Source of the DNA: Aegilops tauschii subsp. strangulata
Lineage: Eukaryota > Streptophyta > Magnoliopsida > Poales > Poaceae
Length of the DNA: 64,000 nt
Assembly: GCF_002575655.3 (NCBI RefSeq)
Contig: NC_053037.3
Coordinates: forward strand, 504,688,544 to 504,752,543
Reading direction: 5' to 3'
Numbering within the stretch: position 1 is the first letter of the stretch; each line of letters begins with the position of its first letter. The notes below the pieces were generated by a model, which saw only the letters and a program-made list of their open reading frames with translations, did no database searches and was not told where the DNA came from. The translations under genes and the position numbers were made by a program. Shown here piece after piece: positions 9,749 to 19,784 of this stretch.

Positions 9749-10555
9749 TCAGTCGGAGATGGTGAACATGTCCTTCCCCTTACCGAGGGTAAGACCCAGC
9801 GGTGCAGGAGACTCAACCTCCACCTCCTCCCTAATAGGCTCCAGGCGCGTAGCACTGCGCTGAGGTGATGGCGCGGGTGCGATAGGCGGTAGGGTGGGTG
9901 CGGCAGGCGGTGCAGCTCTGACTGGAGTAGGAGCGATGACCCGGTCGAACTCCTCAGTGGTAGGCAGACGGCGAGCGGTGGCCAAAATGGCAGGTGAATA
10001 GGACGCTGAGGATGAGACGAACGTCAGTGGCGGTGCCATGTGGAGAAGCTCCCTCCTGTTGGCAGAACAGCCCCGAACTAAGTCCATGCGGGCAGCCACA
10101 AGATCGTCCACGAGGTTGTCGAAAGATTCCTCCAGAGCCTTGAGATACTCAACAAGCATCTCGATAGCTTCATCTCGCTCTCCCCTATGGCAGGCGAATG
10201 CATAGTGACAAGTTTATGGCACATGGCATGGGAGGTAGCGGTAGCGACGAGTCTTCATCGAAGGAAGAATATCCCGAAGGCGAGCTATCGCCTCATGGGC
10301 GGCCATCTGCATGGCATGCCTCTCCGTAGGCATGGCCCTTCCCACAAAACGAAAGTGGCGAGACACAGAACGTCCTCCCTTGAATTGCACCACGGCCTGG
10401 TGCATAGACACGTCGTCGCTGAGCTTGTGCTGGTAAAGCGTGAACTCCGGACGAGTCGCTGGCCCGATCGCGAGCTTGGTGATGGAGACGAGGAGTTTGA
10501 CAAACCCCTCGGGCACATTCGTGAACACCCGAGTCTCGCAGACGTTGCCAGCCAT
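9749..10555 (-). pseudogene. ORF0 of element B (268 codons, one nonsense codon)
   Basis: The frame runs from the Met at 10555 to the stop at 9749 and is broken only by TAA at 10214-10216. It follows the two ORF0 copies of element A block by block: GFVKLLVS, TRPEFTLYQ, QAVVQF, HFRFVGR, AMQMAAHEAIARLRD, YRYLPC, then LVEYLKALEESFDNLVDDLVAARMDLVR and a proline-rich tail. The open reading on both sides of one stop, and conservation against A, imply a real protein until recently. It lies between primer site and gag, so it would be the first cistron of the genomic RNA. Gag would then need re-initiation, splicing or a separate promoter. The fold resembles a double-stranded-RNA-binding domain by pattern only. 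Confidence 0.72.
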
Positions 10556-10704
10556 CTACAAAAGTAGGCAAAAATTCTGAGTAGTCAAATCATAAATTTA
10601 TGATGACCAACAGAAAATAGCTACATTTGCAAAATGCTGAAGAAGCACTAAAGATGCTAATAACCAATTAGCGATCGCACCTAGTGGCTTCCTACAGTCA
10701 GCCT

Positions 10705-10717
10705 GGCTCTGATACCA
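10705..10717 (-). promoter_or_regulatory. Primer-binding site of element B
   Basis: TGGTATCAGAGCC on the minus strand is complementary to initiator methionine tRNA and lies four bases from the LTR boundary at 10722. Confidence 0.93.
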
Positions 10718-11191
10718 AGCTTGTCACGACCGGTTTTCCAATAAAAATATTTATTGAGAAACCAATCCCTTTTATGGACCAGTAGAGGAGAATCCTCCTC
10801 ACTGGTAGACAATTTCTTGATCACAGAAGAAAAACCAGGAGTACTTAATATAATACAAGGTTGATCAGAGACAGCCCAACAATTTATTACAAACACACCG
10901 ATAATACACATAAAAGCGGATAGGGTGGCATAAATACTGACTCCTAATAAAAGCGGTGGTGGATATGTCACAATGAAGTGGGTGACATGACTCCTGAATC
11001 TAACAGTTCTTCGAGCGTCGGAGTGAGGCTCGAGGATACTTATTGCGGGTGGCGGAAGCGTATATAATACAAGTGACCAATATCCAGGATCGCACGGGAC
11101 TGACTGGGATTCCTCTAGGCATCGGACTCACTATCAAACTCTTCATCCATGAGATCGCCTTCGTCAACATCTGGCCAAATCAACAAGCCAG

Positions 11192-11215
11192 GTGAGTACT
11201 ATGAAAGTACTCGCA
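11192..11215 (-). other. GAGTAC hairpin in the element B LTR
   Basis: On the minus strand GAGTACT and AGTACTC form a perfect 7-bp stem with a 5-base loop, followed by CACCTGGC. The same flank follows the hairpin in solo LTR M. Confidence 0.68.
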
Positions 11216-11417
11216 AGACAGTTCGGACATAAGATATAACAAATGTAAACATGATGCATATGAATAGATTAATAAAGCGCACTCAGAGAATGAGATAGTA
11301 ATGCATGGGAAGTAAAAGGGAAGTCGGGCGGTAGTCCTCCCGAAATCCAAAATTAATGTTGAAGGCCAATCGAGTGTCTGAATGACTCCTCGAAAGGATA
11401 CAGAAGAAATAACAAAT

Positions 11418-11664
11418 GCCGCAGTCGGGCGTCAAGGCGACACCTCATAAAGGGCTTATAATGAAAAATAAATAACAGTGCGTGCCACAGTCGGACGTCT
11501 GAGCGACATCACATAAAGGGCTTATATCAAAAGTAAATCACGAACGTGCCACAGTCGGACGTCTGAGCGACATCACATAAAGGGCTTATATTGAAAGTAA
11601 AAGACAAGGGTGCCACAGTCGGACGTCTGGGCGACATCACATAAAGGGCTTATATTTCATAACT
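11418..11664. repeat. 64-66-bp tandem repeats in the element B LTR
   Basis: Four units start at 11418, 11484, 11548 and 11612, each with GCCRCAGTCGGRCGTC and AAAGGGCTTATA. They correspond to the 67-bp units of element A at the same place in the LTR. Confidence 0.9.
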
Positions 11665-12922
11665 TAATATTTCTGTAGCTCATGAATTTAAATCATTGCA
11701 GGGAAAATATTATGATACGAGATAAATAAAAGGTTAGTCCATCCACAGGAATAACAATTCAACCGGGTTTACCACTCAAGCTTGTTCACCGGGGATTACT
11801 ACGAGGACTGACATAGATATGGATATACTGGCCATGGTCCTTGACCATGGACATGATGACTCGGAAGGATTTGACTCTGCAGAGTTTGTACTATTTGACC
11901 ACAGCCAACGGATTTCAGTAGTCACAAGGGACTAGTTCCGTTTACGGTGTTTTAGTAGAAACACATCTAACCAGTACACACCCATTCAACATTCCGATGC
12001 CAGGAATCACCCTCGGCAACGTTCAAGGAAAACTTTGAGACGGGGAGGCTACAACCTCGCGTAGCATGGGATCAAATTTATACCGCGCGCTCTAAGGGGT
12101 GCCCCCCTCTCGGTCCCAACCGGAAACACCCATGCCCCCTGACCGGATGACTGGCTTTAATCCAGGGCCATGGAACCCTCATCCCGGCCCCTCTATTTGG
12201 TGTGTACAAGGAAAGAGGTTACCAACTTACTAAACCGTATTCTTTGCAGAAAACATGTGGCAGCAAGAAAGGGAAAGAACGGTAACGTGGCTCTGTCCAC
12301 GTTAACATCGGAGGTTATCGGATGACGTAAGACTGGCATGCTACAACAATACCACCTTACTGCCTTTCATGTCACCACATGATTAGGCCATCTCTCATCA
12401 GAGATCACAGTAACTTCGGAACACCGGGTTAGTTGCCTTGCATGCAACGTAATACTCACCGATGCTCATATGCCATGCATAAACCATTCAAGCAAACATG
12501 CAAAACACCTATCATATCAAAGGTTCAAACATGCTTGCCTGGTTCGGAGAAGTCGGAGTCTAGCTCGGCGAAGTTCGCGGCTCTGTCACCTCCTCCGAAA
12601 CCTACGGTATAACGAAACCGTACACTAACGTGAAAATCGTCGCGTGGATAAAAATTGCGCCAAATTTTTTCCAAATAAATACTATAAAAAACTAGACAAA
12701 AATACAAGACTGACCGAAAAAGAATCAATCAGAAATCCTCTTTTATTAAAAAGATATAAGGGTTTTAGTCCAGGGACTGATCTGTGATGAAACAGAAAAG
12801 AACCAGGGACTTGTTTGAAAAACCAGAAAACGGTTCGGTAGGGAATGCGCCAGCCCAAAGAGAAAATGCATTTTGCCCGAAGGCGCTACCAGAAAACGGT
12901 TCGAGGGGGGAAAGAAGAGAGG

Positions 12923-12947
12923 CTGACGGGGGGGTCCCACCCGTCAG
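12923..12947. promoter_or_regulatory. GGGNCCC-type palindrome in the element B LTR
   Basis: CTGACGGG and CCCGTCAG flank GGGGTCCCA. It lies about 1.75 kb from the LTR start, as in K. Confidence 0.6.
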
Positions 12948-13395
12948 GTTTAAAACTCCAAAGGGGCTCGCCGGCGCCCGAAGGCTGCGGTGGTCGCCGG
13001 CGTTGAACCACGGCGAGGCAGAGAGATCGGAGGGTACCAAGAGATTCAGGGTGTTCTTCCGCGTCGGTGGGTGGTGGACTTGGCCGTCGGAGAGCACCAC
13101 GTCGACGGCGACACTTTCTCCGGCGGACGGTGGTTCGGGCGATGGTGGAGTACTCCGGTGGGTGCTGCAAACTCCAAATTGATGCGCCGGTTAGAAGAAT
13201 GGATGTACTAGGAGGCTACTGGCAAGAGCTGAGGGGTAGAGGTGCACGCACGGGGGTGAATCGAGTTGGGTCCCGAAGCGGGTCGCGGCGGCCGGAGTCG
13301 GGGAAGAAGGCTCCCTCGGGGCTCTTCCAGTGGCTTGGCGTGGTATTGGTGGTGTGGAGAGGTGGTGTGGGTTCGAGTTAGAGCTCGGGACCTCC

Positions 13396-13404
13396 TTTTA
13401 TAGG
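13396..13404 (-). promoter_or_regulatory. TATA box of the element B LTR promoter
   Basis: The minus strand reads CCTATAAAAGGAGGTCCCGAGC. The matching site in K reads CCTATAAATAGAGGTCCCGAGC at 63227, so the box and its downstream flank are conserved. It places the start of the genomic RNA about 1.3 kb into the LTR. Confidence 0.7.
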
Positions 13405-14691
13405 CGATCCGAGGGGGTGGCCGTGAACGGGATAGCTCCGGTGAGCGATTACGGCGAGGCAGAGGTTGGGCAGGGGATTTAGGAGGCTAGGCACCATCAG
13501 GGAGGATCACTGGTGCCGTTCCCCCGCTAAACCTCGGTCGGGCTTGGCGTAATGCGCCGATCCTCGACAGGGCGGCCGTACAGGCACGGCGGCGGCAGGG
13601 AGCGCGCTCCGCGCCTACCAGTTCACGACGAAGGACTGCGGCATGCACAGGTGAGTGGATGGCCTCGCGGTGGCCTCTGGTGGCTTGGGCGGCGCTGGAC
13701 AGCGCCGTCCAATGCTGCGCTTCTCTCTGGCAGCCGCTGCTGCCGTCGCTCACAGGGTGGTGCACCTCCTCCTACTCGTCGCCGACGCCCGCAAACCTCC
13801 AGGCGATCGTGCGGCGCAGGGATAAGAAGGAGGGAACAGGGAGCAAGGCGCCACCGTGGCTACTGGCGAGATCGACGAAAGGTTCTGAAGAAAACGACAG
13901 CAGCTTCTGAAACTGTTTACTGGAATCTGAACATGACAGAAACAGTGCCCTTCAGGTGTTCGACGAAATGATTTGGCATGAAGAAAAAAAATTCTGGAGC
14001 TGGGACTTGGTGAGGTGACCTCTCAATGCATCCAGAGGCTGCCTGAATTTTCTCAGATTTTTAGGAGGAGAAAACAATTAAATTTCATCAAATTTGGCAA
14101 ACATGGTCCAAACTTGCAGCAAGTTCAATTTGAAAAATTTGAACTGGAGACCACTGGATCTTCATGGAGCTTGGTTGAGGGCTCTAAGGACTAGCTAGGG
14201 AAATTGGTTTGGAGGAAAAACTCAAAGTAGAAAGGGTAGTTCCTTTGTAAATCTCCAAGAGTTAAAATAGAAGGCAGAAATATTTTTGATAAGAATTAAA
14301 AGGAAGAAAAATTCATGGGGAGGTTCAACTTGCTGGATTTGAAGTATAACTTGACACAAAGATGGGGAAAGGCTTTTGGGAGGTGGTTTCCACTTAGGTC
14401 ATGGCAAGAGGAGATTTTGAAAAGGGGAAAAAGATCACTCCAAATGCCATAGGATTATTTAAAAGATTTTTCAAAAGAAGTTTCCCAAATGAAAAGCATT
14501 TGGTTTTGAGTCCACATAAGATGGGAAAACCTACAAGACCAAAAATAAAGTCTTGGGTGAATCCAAACAAAACACTTGTCATAAAAGAAGGTTTTTGAGA
14601 GGGAGAGTTCTTTCGAAGAAAATATTAAATGACATCCCTCAATTTAAATAAAAGTTTGAAAAAGCCAAAATAATAAAAATTGGGTGTCACA

Positions 14692-15592
14692 CAAGCATAT
14701 TGATAAACCGGATTTGGTTATTCGTAAACCAGAGTCTGACAATGGAAACGGTGTAATGCATTGACGGTTCAACAGGGGACTAATGGTATCTACCGGGTCA
14801 TCATTTTTTCTATGAAGTTAAACCGCCCAATCTGGTATTCAAAGTGTGTAAGTGAAGGAAGAAACAAGTTTCACATCTTGCTATGGTAATTTCAGATCTA
14901 CCGCGCGTTGGAAAAACAAAATATATTCTGACCTAATTTCCAGCGTACTAAAAGTTCACCAAGTTGAGATGAGTTGGACATCAAACAGGTGCTAAAACTG
15001 CTACCGCGTGAGATCTATGTGGTTTTTGGATCTAATCCATGGATATAAATAAGGATAAAGAAGGGCGGCAACGAACACTGATGAACGACAGAAACCTTAA
15101 GTGCAGATCTATGGTAAGAGAAAGGGGAGACTTACTGAGGCTGTTGAGCAGCGGCGGCGCGCGGAGGAGCTCTGGTACGTTTAGGTCGATGCAGCGGCCA
15201 AGGTTGGTGCAGCAGTCGAAGGTTGATGGCGGCGGCCGAGGTCGAAGGTTCGCGCGTCGCGAGGATGACGATGACGCGAAGAGGCACGAGGGGGGAAATG
15301 GAAAGACCCCCTGGCCCTATTTATTAGGGCGGAAAGATAAACGTCAGGCACGAAAATCGAGGAGCCGAATTTTTGGATATGAGGCGGAGTTGTCGCCTCG
15401 ATTGTCGGAGGCTCATTAATGAAGGTGGATTATACACAATTTTAAAAGAAACAGGTGACGTCACGACGGTTTATCATGGTCCTAGAAGATGATGTCACGG
15501 CGGTTTACAAGATTATGTGAAGATGTTGAAGAAGAAGTTTTCTTAAGTATTAAGGATTGACATGAACCAGTTCAAATGAATCTGGGGCCTAA
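14692..15592 (-). other. Antisense leader region of element C
   Basis: The palindromic CCCTATTTATTAGGG (15315-15329) would serve as TATA box on the minus strand. It is followed by pyrimidine-rich, GC-rich leader sequence and a possible splice donor (CTCA|GTAAGTCTCC, near 15131-15140). I see no long coding exon; the rest of the gene would lie beyond the element B insertion. Confidence 0.4.
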
Positions 15593-16119
15593 TGTTGGGG
15601 ATATTACCACTGGGCGTAAACCGGCCAGGAGAGGCCGGGTTAACCCCATAAGTAGTTTATCTGTATCTGAATTCCATGAAGACAGACGGTGACGCTTTAT
15701 GAAAGCCCAGGGCCCAAAGCCGGTTTAAGGCCTGTAGACATAAACCGGTGTTGTTATGTAAACTTGTGTTGTAAGATAGAAGTAGCAGAGACCGAGCCGG
15801 ACACGATTATGAGCCGGCCTTGGGATTCTGTAAACCGACGGGCGTCAACCCATGTATATAAGGGGACGACCCGGCGGCGGTTCAAGGACAACAGACAACA
15901 ACTCGAGACTCAGGCAAAGCGTATTCGCTCCCTGGTCATCAAAACCCCATCAATTCCATCACAACTAGACATAGGCTTTTACCTTCATCGTAAGGGGCCG
16001 AACTAGTATAAAACTCTCTTGTGTCCCTTGTCCGCTTTAACCCCTTTAAGCTAACTCGTAGCGATGGCTCCACGACTAAGTACTTTCTCTAGGACATCTG
16101 CCGTGACAAAACCACGACA
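15593..16119 (+). repeat. 3' LTR of element C
   Basis: Begins TGTTGGGGATATTACC and ends AAAACCACGACA. The ending resembles the element T LTR edge, which reads CACGA on the minus strand at 51097-51101. Confidence 0.6.
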
Positions 16120-16233
16120 CTATGTCAATAGGTTATTACTAAAAAATGATATAAAATGATTATAAAACATCCAAGATTAATAATATAATAGCATGGAACA
16201 ATCAAAAATTATAGATACGTTGGAGACGTATCA

Positions 16234-16248
16234 GCATCCCCAAGCTTA
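16234..16248 (-). promoter_or_regulatory. Purine tract of element G
   Basis: The minus strand reads TAAGCTTGGGGATGC directly before the 3' LTR. The same motif precedes the LTR of H at 22631-22646. Confidence 0.8.
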
Positions 16249-17554
16249 ACTCTTGCTCGTCCTCGAGTAGGTAAGTGATAAAAACAGAATTTTTGATGTG
16301 GAATGCTGCCTATCATGTCATATCATATTATTTTCTTTATAGCATGGACAATTGGACTTTTATTTGATTCAAAGCAATAGTTTAGTTTTGACATAATAAT
16401 TTAGATACTCGAGCATATCAACAAGCAACCATGTCTTTCAAAATATCAACACTAAAATAAGTTATCCCTAGCCCATCATGCTCAAACATTGATCCATTCA
16501 TGAAACACTCGAATATTAGCTACACTCAGTACTTAAGTATGATCATATTGCCTCCTAGTTGGTGCTTTTATAAGAGAAGATGGAGACTCAAAATAAAAAT
16601 TGCATAAAGTAAAAGAAAGGCCCTTCGCAGAGGGAAGTAGGGATTTGTAGAGGTGCCAGAGATCAAAGCGAAAAATTTAGAGATAAAAACATTTTGAGAG
16701 GTGTATCCATCCCACCAACGAAAACGACTTAGAGTTCCGAACACATTCCATGCTAGATATGCCATAAGCGGTTCCCAAACAAAAATTAATGTTTATTCCT
16801 TTTTCCACCATACTTTCACTTTCCATGGCTAACCGTATCCACGGGTGCCCTCCATACCAACACTTTCCAAGGAATTTATTATTTGACAACATAAAGTAAA
16901 TTTATTTTTGCATTTTGGGACTGGGCATCCCTAAGACCTTTGCCTTACTCTCGTGCAATGACAAGTGAATAAACACTCATCGTGAGAATAAACACATCTA
17001 GCATGGAAAATATTAGCCACCCCTCACCGCTCCGCGAGCGAAACAAACACACAAAAGAGAAGTTTATTTTGAAAATTAGAGATGGCACATGCAAATTTTC
17101 TTAGAACGGCAAAAGAATACCGCATATAGGTAGATATAGTGGACTCATGTGGCAAAACTGGTTTAAAGGATTTTGGATGCAGAAGTAGAGATCATACTTG
17201 CTGCAAAATGAAGGCTAGCAAAAGATTGGGAAGCGACCAACAAAGAAACGGATAATCTCATGAGCAAGCATTAAGCATAACTAACACCGAATAATGCACC
17301 ACAAGTAGGATATAATTTCATTGCATGACTATTGACTTTCGTACTTGCATAGGGAATCACAAACCTTAACACCAATATTCTTACTAAAACATAATTACTC
17401 ATCAACATAACTCACATATCACATCATCATATCTCAAAACTATTACTAAGAATCAAGTTTATTTTGTCCAATGATCTTCATGAAAGTTATTATTATATCC
17501 TTCTTGGATATCTATCACTTCGGGACTAATTTTCATGTGTTGCTTTTCATAAGC

Positions 17555-17790
17555 TCAAACAAATATAAGTGAAGATCAAGAGCATATTTTTTCTTCTTTA
17601 TCTCAAAATAATTTAAGTGAAGCAAGAGAGAATTTCTTGAAAATTTTACTAACTCGCAAATAAATCTAAGTGAAGCAAGAGAGCATTTCTTCAAAAATAC
17701 TAAGCACACCGTGCTCAAAAAGATATAATTGAAGCACTAGAGCAAGTCCATTGCTCATAAAAAATTAAGTGAAGCATAGAGAGCAATTCT
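17555..17790. repeat. Degenerate short tandem repeats in element G
   Basis: Four or five diverged units contain TAAGTGAAGCAAGAGAG followed by an ATTTCTT-type stretch, spaced roughly 55-65 bases. They sit in the 3' part of the internal region. Confidence 0.6.
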
Positions 17791-17988
17791 AACAAGTCAT
17801 GACATAATTTTGGCTCTCCCAAATAGGTGTGTCCAGCAAGGATTGATGACTTAAGACACAAAATAAAGCAAGAAAAGACTCATATCATACAAGACGCTCC
17901 AAGTAAAACACATATCATGTGACGAATAAAAATATAGCTTGGAGTAAAATACCGATAGTTGTTGGAAGAAAGCGGGGATGCCACTCGG

Positions 17989-18058
17989 GGGCATCCCCAA
18001 GCTTAGTTGGTTGCTCTTTTTGGATAATAGCTTGGGATGCCGGGGCATCCCCAAGCTT
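17989..18058 (-). repeat. Two extra copies of the purine tract inside element G
   Basis: TAAGCTTGGGGATGC (minus strand) occurs twice, about 54 bases apart, each next to GGGGCATCCC-like sequence. It is identical to the true purine tract 1.75 kb downstream. Confidence 0.75.
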
Positions 18059-18868
18059 ATTCTCTCCTATCCTTCCTTCATTCATTGTAAGATAAGCCAA
18101 AACTTGAAAACTTCAGTCACAAAAAACTCAACAAAACCTTCGTGAGATCCGTTAGTATAAGAAAGCAAACCACTACTATAAGTACTGTATAAAACCAATT
18201 CATATTTTGTTCTTGTATTATATCTATTGTATTCCAAATTTTCTATGGCAAAAACTCATCAAAGAAAACCATAGAACCATCAAAATAAGCACACAAGACA
18301 AAGAAAACAGAATATGTCAAAACAGAACAGTCTGTAGCAATCTGACTATTTCGAATACTTCTGTAACTCCAAAAATTCTGAGAAGTTAGGACGACCTGGG
18401 AAATTTGTATATTGATCTACTACAATTGGAATGGGTATTTTACCGCTCTCTGGTAAAAGATGCAAATTATTTTCGTGAGCACAAAAGTTTCTGATTTTTC
18501 AGCAAGATCAAACAACCATCACCCAAGAAGATCCTAAAGGCTTTACTTGGCACAAACACTAATTAAAACATAAAAACACAATAATAACAGTAGCATAATT
18601 GTGCTAACACTCAAGAATAGAAAGCAAAAAGAAAATTTATTCATAGGGTTGCCTCCCAACAAGCGCTATAGTTTTACGCCCTTAGCTAGGCATAATATTT
18701 CAACGATGCTCACATGAAAGATTGTAATTGAGACACGAAGAGAGCATCATAAAACATGTGGCAAACACATTTAAGTCTAACATACTTACTATGCATAGGA
18801 ATTTTATAAGCAAACAAATTGTCAAGACAAGAAATATCTAGCATATGCAAAGGAGAGCAATAAAACAT

Positions 18869-19371
18869 TCAAAATCTCAACATAATGAGAGGTAATTTAG
18901 TAACATGAAAATTTCTGCAACCATCTTTTCCTCTCTCATAATAATTACATGTAGGATCATAATCAAATTCAATATTATAACTATCATATAAAATTTTCCC
19001 TTTATGATCCACAGGCGTGCAACGTTGACACCCTTCCAAAATAGTGGGATTATCATCAAATAAAGTCATGACCTCTCCAACCCACTTTTGTCAAAAATTT
19101 CATAAGATTAAACGCTCTCCAAATATGTGGGATTATTTTTAGCTAATATTGACACTCTTGCAAACCCACTTTAAATATTATCACAAGCATATTCATCATG
19201 AGATTTAAATAAATTTCCAAGATCATAAGAATCATCACCCCAATCATGATCATTGCAACACGTAGTGGACATAGCAAAATTAGCATCCTCAAGCTTGGGG
19301 TTTTTCATATTAATTGCACAATTGACATTAACAGAATTTATTTTAAAAATCATTGCAATCGTGCTTTTCAT
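18869..19371 (-). pseudogene. Relic ORF of element G, acidic and cysteine-bearing, unknown function
   Basis: Two short frames, interrupted by stops, read as one decayed protein on the minus strand. The first contains DHDWGDDSYDLGNLF (19171-19371). The second has DDNPTILEGCQRCTPVDHKG, then ILYDSYNIEFDYDPTC and YYERGKDGC (18869-19069). Cys-x-x-Cys and later cysteines hint at a metal-binding or disulfide motif. It does not match gag, protease, reverse transcriptase or integrase. I recall similar text in non-autonomous Athila-like elements of wheat but can name no family. Confidence 0.45.
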
Positions 19372-19760
19372 TCAAGGAGTTATCATGAATCACTTCGTAA
19401 ATTTCTTCATCACAATTTTCAGATTCACGAATCTCAAGCAAAACTTCATAAAGATAATCTAGTGCACTCAAATCACTAGCAATTGGTTCATGATAATTGG
19501 ATCTCTTAAAAGGTTAGCAAGTGGATGAGGATCCATATCAACAAATTTTTAGCAAGCAAAGATGCAAGAAAAATAGAAGGCACATGGCAACACAAGCAAA
19601 CAAAAGATATGACGAGAAAACGGTGAACGAAAAAGAGGGCAAATAAAACGGCAAATTTTTGTGAAGTGGGGGAGAGGAAAACGAGAGGCATATGGAAAAT
19701 AATGTAAATTGCGAGGAGATGAGATTTGTGATTAGGAACCTGGTAGATGTAGATGATCCT

Positions 19761-19773
19761 CCCAACGGCGCCA
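19761..19773 (-). promoter_or_regulatory. Primer-binding site of element G
   Basis: TGGCGCCGTTGGG on the minus strand, 11 bases from the LTR boundary at 19785. This is the Athila-type site and differs from the Met-type site of A, B and E. Confidence 0.85.
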
Positions 19774-19784
19774 GAAATTCCTTT

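Larger units (their letters stand above)
7567..14691 (-). mobile_element. Element B: chromovirus-type Ty3/gypsy element with ORF0, gag and pol (interrupted by A)
   Basis: On the minus strand the order is 5' LTR (14691 to 10722), primer site, ORF0 (10555 to 9749), gag (9419 to 8617), then protease and the start of reverse transcriptase. Element A interrupts it at 7566/7567, just after the reverse-transcriptase block ending in DVFDQLA. The rest of pol and the 3' LTR lie left of the window. The flank CAAGC (14692-14696) is half of the expected target duplication. LTR K (61925 onward) is another member of the same LTR family. Confidence 0.85.
10722..14691 (-). repeat. 5' LTR of element B (3.97 kb)
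   Basis: It runs from TGTCACGACC to GGGTGTCACA. It shares layout and much sequence with K (61925-64000, plus strand): the start region, the GC-rich block, the TATA region and the palindrome. No gene is called inside it; the open frames at 12765-13971 are a by-product of high GC content. Confidence 0.9.
14692..16119 (+). mobile_element. Element C: 3' end of a Tat-like element (LTR plus antisense leader)
   Basis: A 527-base LTR (15593-16119) ends exactly where the Athila-like LTR of element G begins. It is preceded by TCTGGGGCCTAA, a plausible purine tract for a plus-strand element. The 0.9 kb left of it, read on the minus strand, looks like a gene leader: a TATA box at 15315-15329, a GC-rich leader, then a splice-donor-like CAGTAAGT near 15133. 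That is the arrangement of element T, where an antisense gene reads away from the 3' LTR. Element B cuts it at 14691/14692. The lineage call is an inference from this likeness. Confidence 0.55.
16249..18868. other. Element G internal region, AT-rich, no gene
   Basis: No ORF above about 70 codons on either strand has family character. It holds the degenerate repeats at 17555-17790 and the purine-tract copies at 17989-18058. AGCGCTTGTTGGGAGGCAACCC-like sequence (minus strand, near 18648-18668) is a conserved piece of such elements as I recall them. Confidence 0.5.
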
